In this document: piece after piece, positions 35,056 to 46,406 of the stretch
Layout of the letters: each line of letters starts with the position of its first letter
Numbering within the stretch: position 1 is the first letter of the stretch
Source: Pseudomonadota bacterium
GTDB lineage: Bacteria > Pseudomonadota > Alphaproteobacteria > Reyranellales > Reyranellaceae
Assembly: GCA_018242505.1 (NCBI GenBank)
Contig: JAFEBU010000043.1
Coordinates: forward strand, 1 to 64,000
DNA length: 64,000 bases
Direction of reading: 5' to 3'
Program-made: the position numbers and the translations under genes
Notes under the pieces: model-generated
The model's database searches: none
What the model saw: only the letters and a program-made list of their open reading frames with translations
What the model was told of the DNA's origin: nothing

Positions 35056-36107
35056 AGCGCTCGGAAAAGGCCGACGAGCTCCGCGCCCTGGCGCAGGAGC
35101 GCATCCTGGTGAAGGACGGCCCCTACGGATCGATGATCCAGACCTACAAGCTCGACGAGGCGAGCTTTCGCGGCGGCCGCGACTTCGAGCACGACCAGAA
35201 GGGCAACAACGACCTTCTGAACCTCACCCGGCCGGATGTCGTCGGCGCCATCTGCAGCGCCTATCTCGACGCCGGCGCCGATATCGTAGCCACCAACACC
35301 TTCAACGCCAACGCCATCAGCCTCTCGGACTACGGCATCGCCGGCATGGCCCGCGAGATCAATCTCGCGGCAGCCAAACTGACGCGCACCTGCGCCGATG
35401 CAGCGACCGCCGGGAATCCCGACAAGCCACGCTTCGTGGTCGGCGCGCTCGGCCCGACCAACAAGACGCTCTCGGTCTCGCCCAACGTCAACGACCCGGG
35501 CTATCGCGCCGTCACCTTCGACGAAGTGAAGGGCATCTATCGCGAGCAGATCGACGGCCTCTTGGACGGCGGCGTCGATTTCATCCTCATCGAGACGGTG
35601 TTCGACACGTTGAACGCCAAGGCCGCGATCGTGGCCGCCGACGAGGCGGGTGAAGCGCGTCACGAGGAGATCCCGGTCATGGTCTCCATGACACTGACCG
35701 ATCTGGCCGGCCGCAATCTCTCGGGCCAGACAGTCGAGGCGTTCTGGCATTCGGTGCGCCATGCACGACCGCTCACCATGGGGCTGAATTGCAGCTTCGG
35801 CGCCACCGAGCTGCACCCCTACGTGAATGCGCTCAATCCGCAGGTCGACGGGCTCGTCTGCGTCTATCCCAATGCCGGCCTGCCCAACGAGCTTGGCGCC
35901 TACGACGAGCCGCCCGAGATGACGGCAAAGTTGGTGAAAGGCTGGGCCGAGAACGGCTGGTTGAACGTGGTGGGCGGCTGCTGCGGCACGACACCCGCCC
36001 ACATCAAGGCCGTCGCCGAGGCGGTGAAGGGCGTGAAGCCGCGCCAGTGGCGCGCCCTGCCGCCGGCATTGCGCCTCTCCGGCATGGAAGCAGCGAGTTT
36101 CTTTTGA
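35052..36107 (+). CDS. metH: Methionine synthase, homocysteine-binding part (split MetH, N-terminal protein)
   Basis: This 351-aa protein corresponds to the homocysteine S-methyltransferase module of Met[17 protein letters not shown] opens the barrel, [17 protein letters not shown] follows, and zinc-binding Cys residues lie in [10 protein letters not shown] and [10 protein letters not shown]. MetH proteins usually carry this module and the cobalamin modules in one 1200-aa chain; here it is a separate gene, as in many alphaproteobacteria. It starts inside the metF stop (ATGA) and is followed 9 bases later by the second MetH gene. Confidence 0.95.
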   Translation: MKRSEKADELRALAQERILVKDGPYGSMIQTYKLDEASFRGGRDFEHDQKGNNDLLNLTRPDVVGAICSAYLDAGADIVATNTFNANAISLSDYGIAGMAREINLAAAKLTRTCADAATAGNPDKPRFVVGALGPTNKTLSVSPNVNDPGYRAVTFDEVKGIYREQIDGLLDGGVDFILIETVFDTLNAKAAIVAADEAGEARHEEIPVMVSMTLTDLAGRNLSGQTVEAFWHSVRHARPLTMGLNCSFGATELHPYVNALNPQVDGLVCVYPNAGLPNELGAYDEPPEMTAKLVKGWAENGWLNVVGGCCGTTPAHIKAVAEAVKGVKPRQWRALPPALRLSGMEAASFF

Positions 36108-36115
36108 GTTTCATC

Positions 36116-38755
<2,640 letters not shown>

Positions 38756-38763
38756 TCGATTGG

Positions 38764-38807
38764 AGTGCCGCTCCAGCGGCACTCACGATGCGCCCCTGGA
38801 GGGGCGC
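38764..38807. repeat. REP-like palindrome pair around CTCCAG/CTGGAG
   Basis: Two hairpins stand side by side in the metH-TSUP gap. The first is AGTGCCG-CTCCAG-CGGCACT (38764-38783), the second GCGCCCC-TGGA-GGGGCGC (38790-38807). The second matches the palindrome at 40580-40601, with surrounding bases CACGA. The first has the same centre in inverted orientation, so this is a two-unit, BIME-like element. A TTT after the second arm could also make it a metH terminator. Confidence 0.75.
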
Positions 38808-38824
38808 TTTCCCCTGGACGGGTC

Positions 38825-39550
38825 GTGCTGACCTACGCCCTGGTCCTCGTGGTCGGCGCCGTCGCCGGTCTCGTGAGCGGCATCGTCGGGACAGGCGCCA
38901 CGGTCATCCTCCTGCCCGTGCTGGTCTTTGCCTTCGGCCCGATCGAGGCGGTGCCGACCATGGCCATCGTCGCGCTGATGTCGAACTTCGCCAAGATCAC
39001 CTCCTGGTGGAAGCATGTCGACTGGCGCGCCACAGTCGCCTATGCGGTGGGCGGCATTCCGGGCGCAGCGCTCGGCGCGCGCACGCTCCTCAGGCTGCCG
39101 CCGTCGATCATCGACCTCGCACTCGGCGTGTTCTTCCTCGTCATGATTCCGGGTCGACACTGGATCACCGCCCGCAACTACCGGATCGGGCTGGCGGCGC
39201 TCGTGCCGGCAGGCTTCGCGATCGGTTTCCTGACCGGCATCGTCGTGTCCACTGGACCGCTCAGCGTGCCGGTCTTCGGCGCCTACGGCCTGGTGAAAGG
39301 TGCATTCATCGCCACCGAGGCGGCGGGCTCGCTTGCGCTCTACATCTCCAAGGCCGCGACCTTCCGCACGCTGGGCGCGCTGCCAACGGACATCATCCTG
39401 AAGGGCCTGATCGCGGGCTCGGCGGTGATGGTGGGGACCTATGGCGCTCGCCTGCTGCTCGAGCGGCTGCATGTCGCCACCTTCCAACGCCTGCTCGACG
39501 GCGTGATGCTGGTCTCGGGTGCCATGCTGATCTGGGAAGCGCTGCGCTAG
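38825..39550 (+). CDS. TSUP family (TauE/SafE) sulfite/anion exporter-like permease
   Basis: This membrane protein of about 241 aa has eight hydrophobic stretches in two halves. Each half has the TSUP signature: GAVAGLVSGIVGTGATVIL at the start and AIGFLTGIVVSTGPLSVPV in the middle. The family exports sulfite, sulfoacetate or other organic anions. I place the start at GTG 38825 (MLTYALVL); the open frame begins at 38765 inside the palindromic repeat. It converges with the AEC transporter, and both stops share the bases CTAG at 39547-39550. Confidence 0.85.
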   Translation: MLTYALVLVVGAVAGLVSGIVGTGATVILLPVLVFAFGPIEAVPTMAIVALMSNFAKITSWWKHVDWRATVAYAVGGIPGAALGARTLLRLPPSIIDLALGVFFLVMIPGRHWITARNYRIGLAALVPAGFAIGFLTGIVVSTGPLSVPVFGAYGLVKGAFIATEAAGSLALYISKAATFRTLGALPTDIILKGLIAGSAVMVGTYGARLLLERLHVATFQRLLDGVMLVSGAMLIWEALR

Positions 39551-40506
39551 CCTGACTGCACGCCCAGCAGCAGGAGCGCGACCGACAGCGTCACGATGCT
39601 GGCGGCCGTGGAAAGGACCACGACGTTGGTCGCGAGCCCGACGCCGGTGCGATAGAGCTGCGCCACAAGGTAGACGTTGGCGCCGGCCGGCAGGGCGGCA
39701 TTCAGGGTCGCGACCGTGAGCCAGAGCGAATCGAGTTCGAAGATATATCGTCCGGCGAACCAGACCAGCAGCGGCAGGACCATGAGCTTGAAGGCTGTCG
39801 CGACGGCGGCGGTCTGCCAGTGCTCCTTCAGGCCGACATGCGCGAGCGAGGCGCCCGCCATGATGAGTCCGCAAGGCGGCGCGGCCACGCTAAGCCCCTG
39901 CAGCACGCGATCGATCACGACCGGCGTTCCCAGACCCGGCACCAGGGTCGTGATCTCCGACCACAGGAGGCCGGCGAAGATCGGCGGGATCACCGGATGC
40001 TTCAGCATCTTGAGCGCCGCGCCGCCCAACTGGCGCAGCAGCCTTCCGCGCGCCGTGCCCTGACCGTCCATCTCCATCAGCAGGCAGGAGAATGTGAGCA
40101 GGATCAGCGAGTTGACACTGATGATCATGAGCAGCGGCACCAGTCCCTTCTCGCCGAAGGCGAACGAGATGAAGGGAATGCCGATGCCGACGCCGTTGGA
40201 GAAGACGCCGGCGAGCGCGAATACGGCCTGCTCGCCGAACCGCATGCCCATGAGGCGCGCAAGAAGCATCAGCAGGAAGTAGAGCAGCAGGGCCGAGCCA
40301 AAGAAGACGACCAGGATGTCGAGCGACAGGCCCTCGACATGCACCCGCGACATCGATCGAAACAGAAGCGCAGGGAAGAACGCGTAGAAGGTGACATTGG
40401 TGAGGCCGCGCAGGCCCTCGTGCGTCAGCAGCGACGTGCGCCCGATCGCCCAGCCGACCGCGACCATGCCGAACACCGGCACGATAATGTCGAGGATTGC
40501 GGTCAT
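39547..40506 (-). CDS. AEC family (auxin efflux carrier-type) permease
   Basis: This 319-aa protein has ten hydrophobic segments in two halves. It begins AILDIIVPVFGMVAVGWAI and contains ALAGVFSNGVGIGIPFISF in the first half and ALPAGANVYLVAQLY in the second, both typical of the PIN-like AEC transporters such as MdcF or YfdV. Substrates in bacteria are usually dicarboxylates such as malonate or malate. It converges with the TSUP gene with a 4-base overlap of the stop codons. Confidence 0.88.
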   Translation of the reverse strand: MTAILDIIVPVFGMVAVGWAIGRTSLLTHEGLRGLTNVTFYAFFPALLFRSMSRVHVEGLSLDILVVFFGSALLLYFLLMLLARLMGMRFGEQAVFALAGVFSNGVGIGIPFISFAFGEKGLVPLLMIISVNSLILLTFSCLLMEMDGQGTARGRLLRQLGGAALKMLKHPVIPPIFAGLLWSEITTLVPGLGTPVVIDRVLQGLSVAAPPCGLIMAGASLAHVGLKEHWQTAAVATAFKLMVLPLLVWFAGRYIFELDSLWLTVATLNAALPAGANVYLVAQLYRTGVGLATNVVVLSTAASIVTLSVALLLLGVQSG

Positions 40507-40579
40507 GGGCTAAGCGCGCGCGATTCGCGCGGAGCACCCTCCGCGCCCAGTCGTGCGTCGGACACTTCCGCGAACCACG

Positions 40580-40601
40580 ACGCGCCACTGGAGTGGCGCG
40601 T
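40580..40601. repeat. REP-like palindrome around CTGGAG, second site
   Basis: ACGCGCCAC-TGGA-GTGGCGCGT is a perfect 9-bp stem with a TGGA loop, 8 bases from the stop of the acyl-CoA dehydrogenase. Its core differs from that at 38790-38807 by paired changes (C/G versus A/T in the fifth-sixth stem pairs) that keep the helix intact. Confidence 0.75.
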
Positions 40602-40609
40602 CCCCGGCA

Positions 40610-41752
40610 CTAAGCCGCCATCGCGAGGTTGCTGTAGCGCGTCAGGTGATGCTGCTGGTTGCCGAACATCAGGTCGATCATGGTCAGCCGCTTGAAGTAG
40701 TGGCTGACCGAGAGCTCGTCGGTGACGCCCATGCCGCCATGCATCTGCACAGCGCTCTGGCCGCAGAACCTGCCCGACTTGCCGATCTGGACCTTGGCGC
40801 CCGAGGCCGCCTTGCGGCGCACGACCGGATCCTTGTCGTCGATCTTGAGCGACGCCATCAGCGTCATCGAGCGCGCCTCCTGCGCGTTGGTGAAGCAGTC
40901 GACCATGCGATGCTGCAGCACCTGGAATTTTCCGATCGGCACGCCGAACTGCTTGCGCGTCTTGATGTATTCGAGCGTGGCCGCATTGATCGCGTCCATG
41001 CATCCGGTCGCTTCGGCACAGAGCGCGACGATGGCGCGGTCCACCGCCTCCTCGACCACCGGAAACGCACCGTCGACCTTGCCCAGCACCGCATCGGCGC
41101 CGACCGAGACCTTGTCGAAAGTGAGTTCAGAGGCCCGCAGCGCGTCCTGGGTGGGGTAGTCGCGGCGGGTGAGGCCCTTGGCCTTGCCGTCGACGAGAAA
41201 GAGCGTCAGCCCCTTTTCTTCGCGCGCCGATCCCGCGGTGCGGGCAAGCACGATGATGTTGTCCGCGGAAGCCGCATTGTAGACCACGCCCTTGTGGCCC
41301 GACAGCGACCAGCCATTGCCGTCCTTGGTCGCCTTGAGCGAGACGTCGGCGAGATTGTAGCGGCTCTGCCGCTCCAGCCAGGCGAAGGCGAACTGCTTCT
41401 TGCCCTCGATCATCGGAGCGAGGAGCGCCTCCTTCTGCGCCTTGCTGCCGGCCGCGGCGATCATGCCGCCGCCCAGCACCACCGTCGGCAGGAACGGTTC
41501 CAGCACCAGGCCTTTGCCGAACTGCTCCATGACGATCATGGTCTCGATCGGCCCGCCGCCGTAGCCGCCGTCCTCTTCCTTGAAGGACATGCCGAGCCAG
41601 CCGAGCTCGGCCATCTGCGCCCAGTTTTCCGGCAGCCAGCCGCGCTCGGTGGCGGCGATCTTGCGGCGGTTCTCGAAGGCATACTTGTCGCGAACAAAGC
41701 GCTCGGCGGCATCCTGCAGCTGCTTCTGCTCGTCGGAAAGGGACAGATCCAT
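40610..41752 (-). CDS. Acyl-CoA dehydrogenase, divergent subunit (possible beta partner)
   Basis: This 380-aa protein is a flavin acyl-CoA dehydrogenase relative. N-terminal and middle domains are recognisable (MDLSLSDEQKQLQDAAERF, GGYGGGPIETMIVMEQFGKG, GWSLSGHKGVVYNAASADN) and so is QSAVQMHGGMGVTDEL. The C-terminal segment, where the catalytic Glu of classical enzymes lies (YEGT), reads MFGNQQHHLTRYS, so that residue is absent. The gene lies 43 bases downstream of a 398-aa acyl-CoA dehydrogenase on the same strand. Adjacent unequal pairs form alpha2beta2 enzymes in steroid and isoprenoid degradation; this pairing is inferred here. Confidence 0.9.
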   Translation of the reverse strand: MDLSLSDEQKQLQDAAERFVRDKYAFENRRKIAATERGWLPENWAQMAELGWLGMSFKEEDGGYGGGPIETMIVMEQFGKGLVLEPFLPTVVLGGGMIAAAGSKAQKEALLAPMIEGKKQFAFAWLERQSRYNLADVSLKATKDGNGWSLSGHKGVVYNAASADNIIVLARTAGSAREEKGLTLFLVDGKAKGLTRRDYPTQDALRASELTFDKVSVGADAVLGKVDGAFPVVEEAVDRAIVALCAEATGCMDAINAATLEYIKTRKQFGVPIGKFQVLQHRMVDCFTNAQEARSMTLMASLKIDDKDPVVRRKAASGAKVQIGKSGRFCGQSAVQMHGGMGVTDELSVSHYFKRLTMIDLMFGNQQHHLTRYSNLAMAA

Positions 41753-41795
41753 CTAAAGCTCCTCCGCAAAATCCCTTGTGCCTTATAGCCCAGGC

Positions 41796-42992
41796 CTAAA
41801 GGCCCAACACCATCTTGGACACGATGTTCTTCTGAATCTCGTTGCTGCCGCCATAGATGCTGGTCTTGCGCATGTTGAAATAGCGCGGCGCAGCGGGCGG
41901 CGCGTGGTCGGGGCCGACCGGCGTCTCGTTGGTGTCCTGGAACAGCAGGCCGGGCTGGTAGGGCTGGGCATATTCGCCCACCGCCTCCATCGCAAGCTCG
42001 GCGATGCGCTGCTGGATCTCTGAGCCCCGGATCTTGAGGGTCGAGACCTCCGGTCCAGGCGCGCCACCCAGAGCCATGGTCGAAAGGGCGCGCAACTCGC
42101 TCATTTCCAGCGCCTGCACCTGCAGGTCAATGTCGGCGATCCTGGCGGCAAAGGCCGGATCGTCGGCAAGCGTGTGGCCGTCCTGCGGCTCGGCGCGGGC
42201 GATCTCGCGCAGCGAGCGCACGCCGCGCTTGGAGGCCGGGACCTCGGCGATGCCCAGCCGCTCGTTGGCGAGCAGGAACTTGGCACAGGTCCAGCCCTCG
42301 CCCTCCTTGCCGATGCGGTTGGCGACCGGGACCTTCACATTGTCGAAGAACACGTCGTTCACGTGGTGCGCGCCGTCCAACATGATGATCGGCCGCACGG
42401 TCACGCCCGGCGTCTTCATGTCGATCAGAAGGAAGGAGATGCCCTCCTGCGGCTTGGTGTCGGGATCGGTGCGCACCAGGCAGAAGATCCAGTCCGCCCA
42501 GTGGGCGAACGAGGTCCAGGTCTTCTGGCCGTTCACGATGTAGTGGTCGCCCTCACGCACCGCGCGCGTGCGCAGGCTGGCGAGGTCGGAACCGGCGCCG
42601 GGCTCGGAATAGCCCTGGCACCATTGCACCTCGGAGCTGCGGATGCCGGGCAGGAAACGCTCCTTCTGCTCGTCGCTGCCGAACGTATAGATCACCGGCC
42701 CGACCATCTTCACGCCGAACGGGATGATGCGCGGGGCCCCTTCCTCGGCCAGCACGTTCTCGAACAGGAAGCGGCGCGTGACGTCCCAGCCCGGCCCGCC
42801 GTACTTCTTGGGCCACGTGTAGGCGAGCCAGCCCTGCCTGCCGAGGGCCTGCTGCCATACGACATGGTCATCCTTGTCGTAGTGCTTGCCCGAGAAGGTC
42901 TTTTCCCGGGTCGCGGGCGAGAGGTGCTTGCGCGCGAAGTCCCTGACTTCGTCGGCGAATGCCTGGTGTTCGGGCTTGAGGGCGAGGTTCAT
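41796..42992 (-). CDS. Acyl-CoA dehydrogenase (FadE-like, 398 aa)
   Basis: A full-length acyl-CoA dehydrogenase with FAD motifs WCQGYSEPGAGSDLASLRT (residues about 128-146) and WTSFAHWADWIFCLVRTD, and a C-terminus IYGGSNEIQKNIVSKMVLGL, where the usual Glu of YEGT is Gly. In this subgroup the catalytic base lies elsewhere in the fold. It oxidises an acyl-CoA to the trans-2-enoyl-CoA. The start at 42992 (MNLALKPEHQAF) is fixed by similarity to the protein at 43823-45019, which is equally long (398 aa) and very alike. It is followed by the divergent subunit at 40610. Confidence 0.92.
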   Translation of the reverse strand: MNLALKPEHQAFADEVRDFARKHLSPATREKTFSGKHYDKDDHVVWQQALGRQGWLAYTWPKKYGGPGWDVTRRFLFENVLAEEGAPRIIPFGVKMVGPVIYTFGSDEQKERFLPGIRSSEVQWCQGYSEPGAGSDLASLRTRAVREGDHYIVNGQKTWTSFAHWADWIFCLVRTDPDTKPQEGISFLLIDMKTPGVTVRPIIMLDGAHHVNDVFFDNVKVPVANRIGKEGEGWTCAKFLLANERLGIAEVPASKRGVRSLREIARAEPQDGHTLADDPAFAARIADIDLQVQALEMSELRALSTMALGGAPGPEVSTLKIRGSEIQQRIAELAMEAVGEYAQPYQPGLLFQDTNETPVGPDHAPPAAPRYFNMRKTSIYGGSNEIQKNIVSKMVLGL

Positions 42993-43017
42993 CACTGCAC
43001 CGCCGATTCCAAATAAA

Positions 43018-43047
43018 CCGTCACTCTGAGCGAAGCCGAGGGGCCTC
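43018..43047 (+). repeat. Intergenic repeat head, CCGTCA...GAGCGAAG type
   Basis: CCGTCACTCTGAGCGAAG and the following GAGGGGCCTC resemble, in opposite orientation, the head of the element at 43736-43807. The two flank the DUF1993 gene. This sort of CGTCAYYCYGA repeat is common in intergenic DNA of GC-rich bacteria. Confidence 0.5.
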
Positions 43048-43144
43048 ACGTGGTCTTCATGATGCAGTCGCAGACTGCGCGACTGCCGTACCCTTACCTG
43101 ATGCGCGACATGGTTTATCAGGCGCTGACGGGTAATTAGCTAGG

Positions 43145-43663
43145 TCAGCTCGCGATCCGCATCTTGCCGAGGAAGTCGCGCTTACCCAGCGGCACGCCCT
43201 TCTGGCGCAGAATGTCGTACGCTGTCGTGGCATGGAAATAGAAGTTCGGCAGCGAGAACGACATCAGGAAGCCCTCTGCCTTGAACGGTACCTTACGGTC
43301 GCCGACCGAGAAGATCACGTCCTTGCCCTCGATGCCGTTCACCTCGTCGGGCTTGATCGCCTCAAGCGCGGCTTTCGCGTCGCTCACCAGCTTCTGCAAG
43401 CCGGCATAGTCCTCACCCGCGGGCTTGGGCGGCGAGAAGGCGCCGGCCATCGCGCCCTTGACGCCGCCGGCGGAGTGGTGCGCCACCGAGACGATCTGGA
43501 AGCGGAACGGCGCCATGTCGGGAAACAGCCTGGTCTCCACGATCTCGTTGAGATCGAGTCCCTTTTCCTTGCAATGGGCGAGGCCTTTCGCGAGAAAGCC
43601 TTCGACGCCGCCCAGAACCTGCAGGAACGACGTGACGCTGAGGTCATAGAGTGAAATGGCCAT
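43145..43663 (-). CDS. DUF1993 domain-containing protein
   Basis: This 172-aa protein matches the DUF1993 family, cytoplasmic helical-bundle proteins related to DinB-like folds. It starts MAISLYDLSVTSFLQVLGG and contains ETRLFPDMAPFRFQI and the C-terminal YFHATTAYDILRQKGVPLGK, the most conserved part of the family. Function unknown. It lies between two acyl-CoA dehydrogenase genes and is bracketed by two inverted intergenic repeats. Confidence 0.9.
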   Translation of the reverse strand: MAISLYDLSVTSFLQVLGGVEGFLAKGLAHCKEKGLDLNEIVETRLFPDMAPFRFQIVSVAHHSAGGVKGAMAGAFSPPKPAGEDYAGLQKLVSDAKAALEAIKPDEVNGIEGKDVIFSVGDRKVPFKAEGFLMSFSLPNFYFHATTAYDILRQKGVPLGKRDFLGKMRIAS

Positions 43664-43735
43664 GAAGTGTTTCCTTCTCTGCGGCGATGCTACGACTTGG
43701 GAACGAGATCGGCGAGTTTTCGGGCACCGCCAAAA

Positions 43736-43807
43736 GAGGTCCCTCCGCTGCGGCTCGCTTCAGCGCGCGGGTTACCGCGCGCGACTCGCCTTCGGTCGGG
43801 ATGACGG
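43736..43807. repeat. Intergenic repeat with GCGCGCGG hairpin
   Basis: This element opens GAGGTCCCTCCGCTGCGG and closes TTCGGTCGGGATGACGG, with a perfect 8-bp stem GCGCGCGG-GTTA-CCGCGCGC (43763-43782) in the middle. It lies between the DUF1993 gene and the acyl-CoA dehydrogenase at 43823, and its reverse complement begins like the element at 43018. Confidence 0.65.
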
Positions 43808-43822
43808 ATTGTGGGAACCCAC

Positions 43823-45019
43823 TCATAACCCCAACACCATCTTGCTGATGATGCCTTTCTGGATTTCGTTGCTGCCACCGTAGATCGTGGTCTTGCGGTT
43901 GTTGAAGTAGCGTGGCGCCGCAAGATGCGCGTATTCCGGCCCGACCGGAGCCTCGTTGGTGCCGTGCCACAGCAGGCCCGGCAGATAGGGAGCCGCATAT
44001 TCGCCGACGGCCTCCATCGTGAGTTCGGAGATGCGCTGCTGGATCTCGGAGCCCCGGATCTTGAGGCCGGAGACTTCCGGCCCGGGCTGGCCCCCTTGCG
44101 CCATCTGCGACAGCACACGCAGCTCCGTGAATTCGAGTGCCGTCACCTGGATCTCGAGATCGGCGATCTTCTCGGCGAAGCTTTGGTTCTCGATCAGCGG
44201 CCTGCCGTTTTCCTGCTCGGCGCGGGCGATGTCCTTCAGCGCCTCGACGCCGCGCTTGGACTGCGGCACGGCGGCGATCCCCAGCCGCTCGTTGGCGAGC
44301 AGGAACTTGGCGCAGGTCCAGCCCTCGTTCTCCTTGCCGACGAGATTGGCGACCGGGACCTTCACGTTGTCGAAGAAGACCTCGTTCACCTCATGCCCGC
44401 CATCGGCCATGATGATGGGCTTCACGGTGATGCCGGGCGTCTTCATGTCGATCAGCAGGAAGGAGATGCCCTCCTGCGGCTTGACCTTGGGATCGGTGCG
44501 CACCAGGCAGAAGATCCAGTCGGCCCAATGGCCCATCGTGTTCCAGGTCTTCGAGCCATTCACGATGTAGTGGTCGCCCTGCTTCTCGGCCTTGGTGCGG
44601 AGACTCGCGAGATCGGAGCCCGAGCCCGGCTCGGAGTAGCCCTGGCACCACCACACCGTGCTTTCGCGGATCGGCGGCAGATACTTCGCCTTCTGCTCGT
44701 CGTTGCCGAAGGTGTAGATCACCGGCCCGACCATCTTGGTGCCGAACGGGATGATTCCGGGTGCGTATTCCTCGGCGCAGACATTCTCGAAGATATAGCG
44801 TTGGGCGGGAGTGAACCCGGGACCGCCATGCTTCCTGGGCCACGTGTAGACCAGCCAGCCCTTCTTCCCCAGCGCCTGCTGCCAGCGCATGTAGTCGTCG
44901 CGGATCAGGTGCTTGCCGTTCTTCACCTTGTCGCGGACGTCGGCCGGCAAATTGGCCTTCACGAAGGCGCGTACCTCGTCGGCGAATTTCTGCTCTTCCG
45001 CGGTGAAAGCGAGATCCAT
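43823..45019 (-). CDS. Acyl-CoA dehydrogenase (FadE-like, 398 aa)
   Basis: This protein is a close paralogue of that at 41796-42992, equal in length, and the two likely arose by duplication. It has WWCQGYSEPGSGSDLASLRT, the FAD region WNTMGHWADWIFCLVRTD, and the C-terminal IYGGSNEIQKGIISKMVLGL. The start at 45019 (MDLAFTAEEQKF) has a GGAGGGG site 4 bases upstream. Substrate differences from its twin are not predictable by eye. It diverges from the MFS gene at 45222. Confidence 0.92.
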   Translation of the reverse strand: MDLAFTAEEQKFADEVRAFVKANLPADVRDKVKNGKHLIRDDYMRWQQALGKKGWLVYTWPRKHGGPGFTPAQRYIFENVCAEEYAPGIIPFGTKMVGPVIYTFGNDEQKAKYLPPIRESTVWWCQGYSEPGSGSDLASLRTKAEKQGDHYIVNGSKTWNTMGHWADWIFCLVRTDPKVKPQEGISFLLIDMKTPGITVKPIIMADGGHEVNEVFFDNVKVPVANLVGKENEGWTCAKFLLANERLGIAAVPQSKRGVEALKDIARAEQENGRPLIENQSFAEKIADLEIQVTALEFTELRVLSQMAQGGQPGPEVSGLKIRGSEIQQRISELTMEAVGEYAAPYLPGLLWHGTNEAPVGPEYAHLAAPRYFNNRKTTIYGGSNEIQKGIISKMVLGL

Positions 45020-45221
45020 CTGCCCCTCCGTGGGCTCGGCACCATATGCGCTGGAGTTTAGCCGCCGACCCGCCCCGGACAAGCGCGGCGATACCGGTTG
45101 GCGGCTGCGAACGCCGCGGCGCGGAACGCCTTTCCGTAGAAATTCCGAACGGAAAGGAGCTCCGGCATCGGGCGATCAGGTCGGCTATCATCTGCCGAAC
45201 GCCACCAGACCCGAGCCCAGG

Positions 45222-46406
45222 ATGATCTATATATCGGCCATAGGACGCTCCCTCCCCCTTCTGCCGATCACCGTGGTCGTCTTCATCGGCTTTTTGACCA
45301 TGGGCATCGCGCTGCCGATCCTGCCGCTGCATGTCCATCACACGCTGGGCATGGGCGAGACGGTGGTGGGGGTCGTAGCCGGCTCCCAGTTCGCGGCCGC
45401 CCTGTTGTCGCGGGTCCAGGCCGGCATCCTGTGCGACGTCCACGGCGCGAAGCGATCGACACAGATAGGGCTGTTGGCCGCGATGCTGTCGGGCGTCATC
45501 TACCATGTCTCGCTCCTGTTGTTGCAGGCGCCCACCAGCTCGGTTGTCGTGCTGATTGTCGGGCGGCTGCTGATCGGTTGCGCCGAGAGCTTCATCGTCA
45601 CCGGTGCCCTGACGTGGGGCGTTGCGCTGGTCGGACCGCAGAATGCCGGCAAGGCCATCGCCTGGGTGGGCATTGCCATGTATGCCGCCTACGCGGTGGG
45701 CGCGCCGCTCGGTGTCTTCCTCTATGCCCGCTACGACTTCGCAGGCATCGCCGGCGCCACGATACTCATCCCGCTGGTGGCGCTCGCCTGCGTCATGCCG
45801 CTTGCATCAGTCGCGCCGCCGACGGTCCGTCGCGCGCCGTTCTACAAAGTGATTGGTGCGGTCTGGCTGCCCGGCCTTGGGCTCGCCTTCTGCAGCGTCG
45901 GCTTCGGCGCCATCACCGCCTTCATCGCCCTCCTCTATTCGAACAAGGGGTGGGGCGGCACATCGCTCATCTTCACCATCTTCGGCGTGGCCTTCATCGG
46001 CGCGCGTATTTTCTTCAGCCACCTGCCCGACAAGATCGGCGGCGCCAAGGTCGCGCTGGTCTGCGTGCTGATCGAGGCGGCAGGTCAATTCCTGATCTGG
46101 CAGGCGCCAAGCCCGGAGGTCGCCTATCTCGGCGCCGCGCTCACGGGCTTCGGCTATTCGCTGGCCTTTCCCGGCTTCGGCGTCGAGGCGGTGCGGCTGG
46201 CGCCGCCACAAAGCCGCGGCATGGCAATGGGCGCCTACGTCGCTTTCCTCGACATCTCGCTCGGCCTTTCAGGCCCCCTGCTCGGCGCCCTCGGCCACCG
46301 CTTCTCGGTCGCCACGATCTATCTCGCCAGCGGCGCGATCGTGTTCAGCGCCGCCCTCGTCGCAGCCGCGCTCCTCACGGCACGATCAGCGCCTTCTCCG
46401 ACTTGA
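45222..46406 (+). CDS. MFS transporter (YfcJ/YhhS-like arabinose-efflux type)
   Basis: This 394-aa permease of the major facilitator superfamily has about 12 predicted helices. The first is LLPITVVVFIGFLTMGIAL, the cytoplasmic loop GILCDVHGAKRSTQIG is the MFS motif between helices 2 and 3, and GRLLIGCAESFIVTGAL precedes the centre. The start at 45222 is chosen because helix 1 follows directly; the longer frame reaches back into the acyl-CoA dehydrogenase antisense. Its last 32 bases overlap the convergent CoA-transferase gene. Confidence 0.88.
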   Translation: MIYISAIGRSLPLLPITVVVFIGFLTMGIALPILPLHVHHTLGMGETVVGVVAGSQFAAALLSRVQAGILCDVHGAKRSTQIGLLAAMLSGVIYHVSLLLLQAPTSSVVVLIVGRLLIGCAESFIVTGALTWGVALVGPQNAGKAIAWVGIAMYAAYAVGAPLGVFLYARYDFAGIAGATILIPLVALACVMPLASVAPPTVRRAPFYKVIGAVWLPGLGLAFCSVGFGAITAFIALLYSNKGWGGTSLIFTIFGVAFIGARIFFSHLPDKIGGAKVALVCVLIEAAGQFLIWQAPSPEVAYLGAALTGFGYSLAFPGFGVEAVRLAPPQSRGMAMGAYVAFLDISLGLSGPLLGALGHRFSVATIYLASGAIVFSAALVAAALLTARSAPSPT

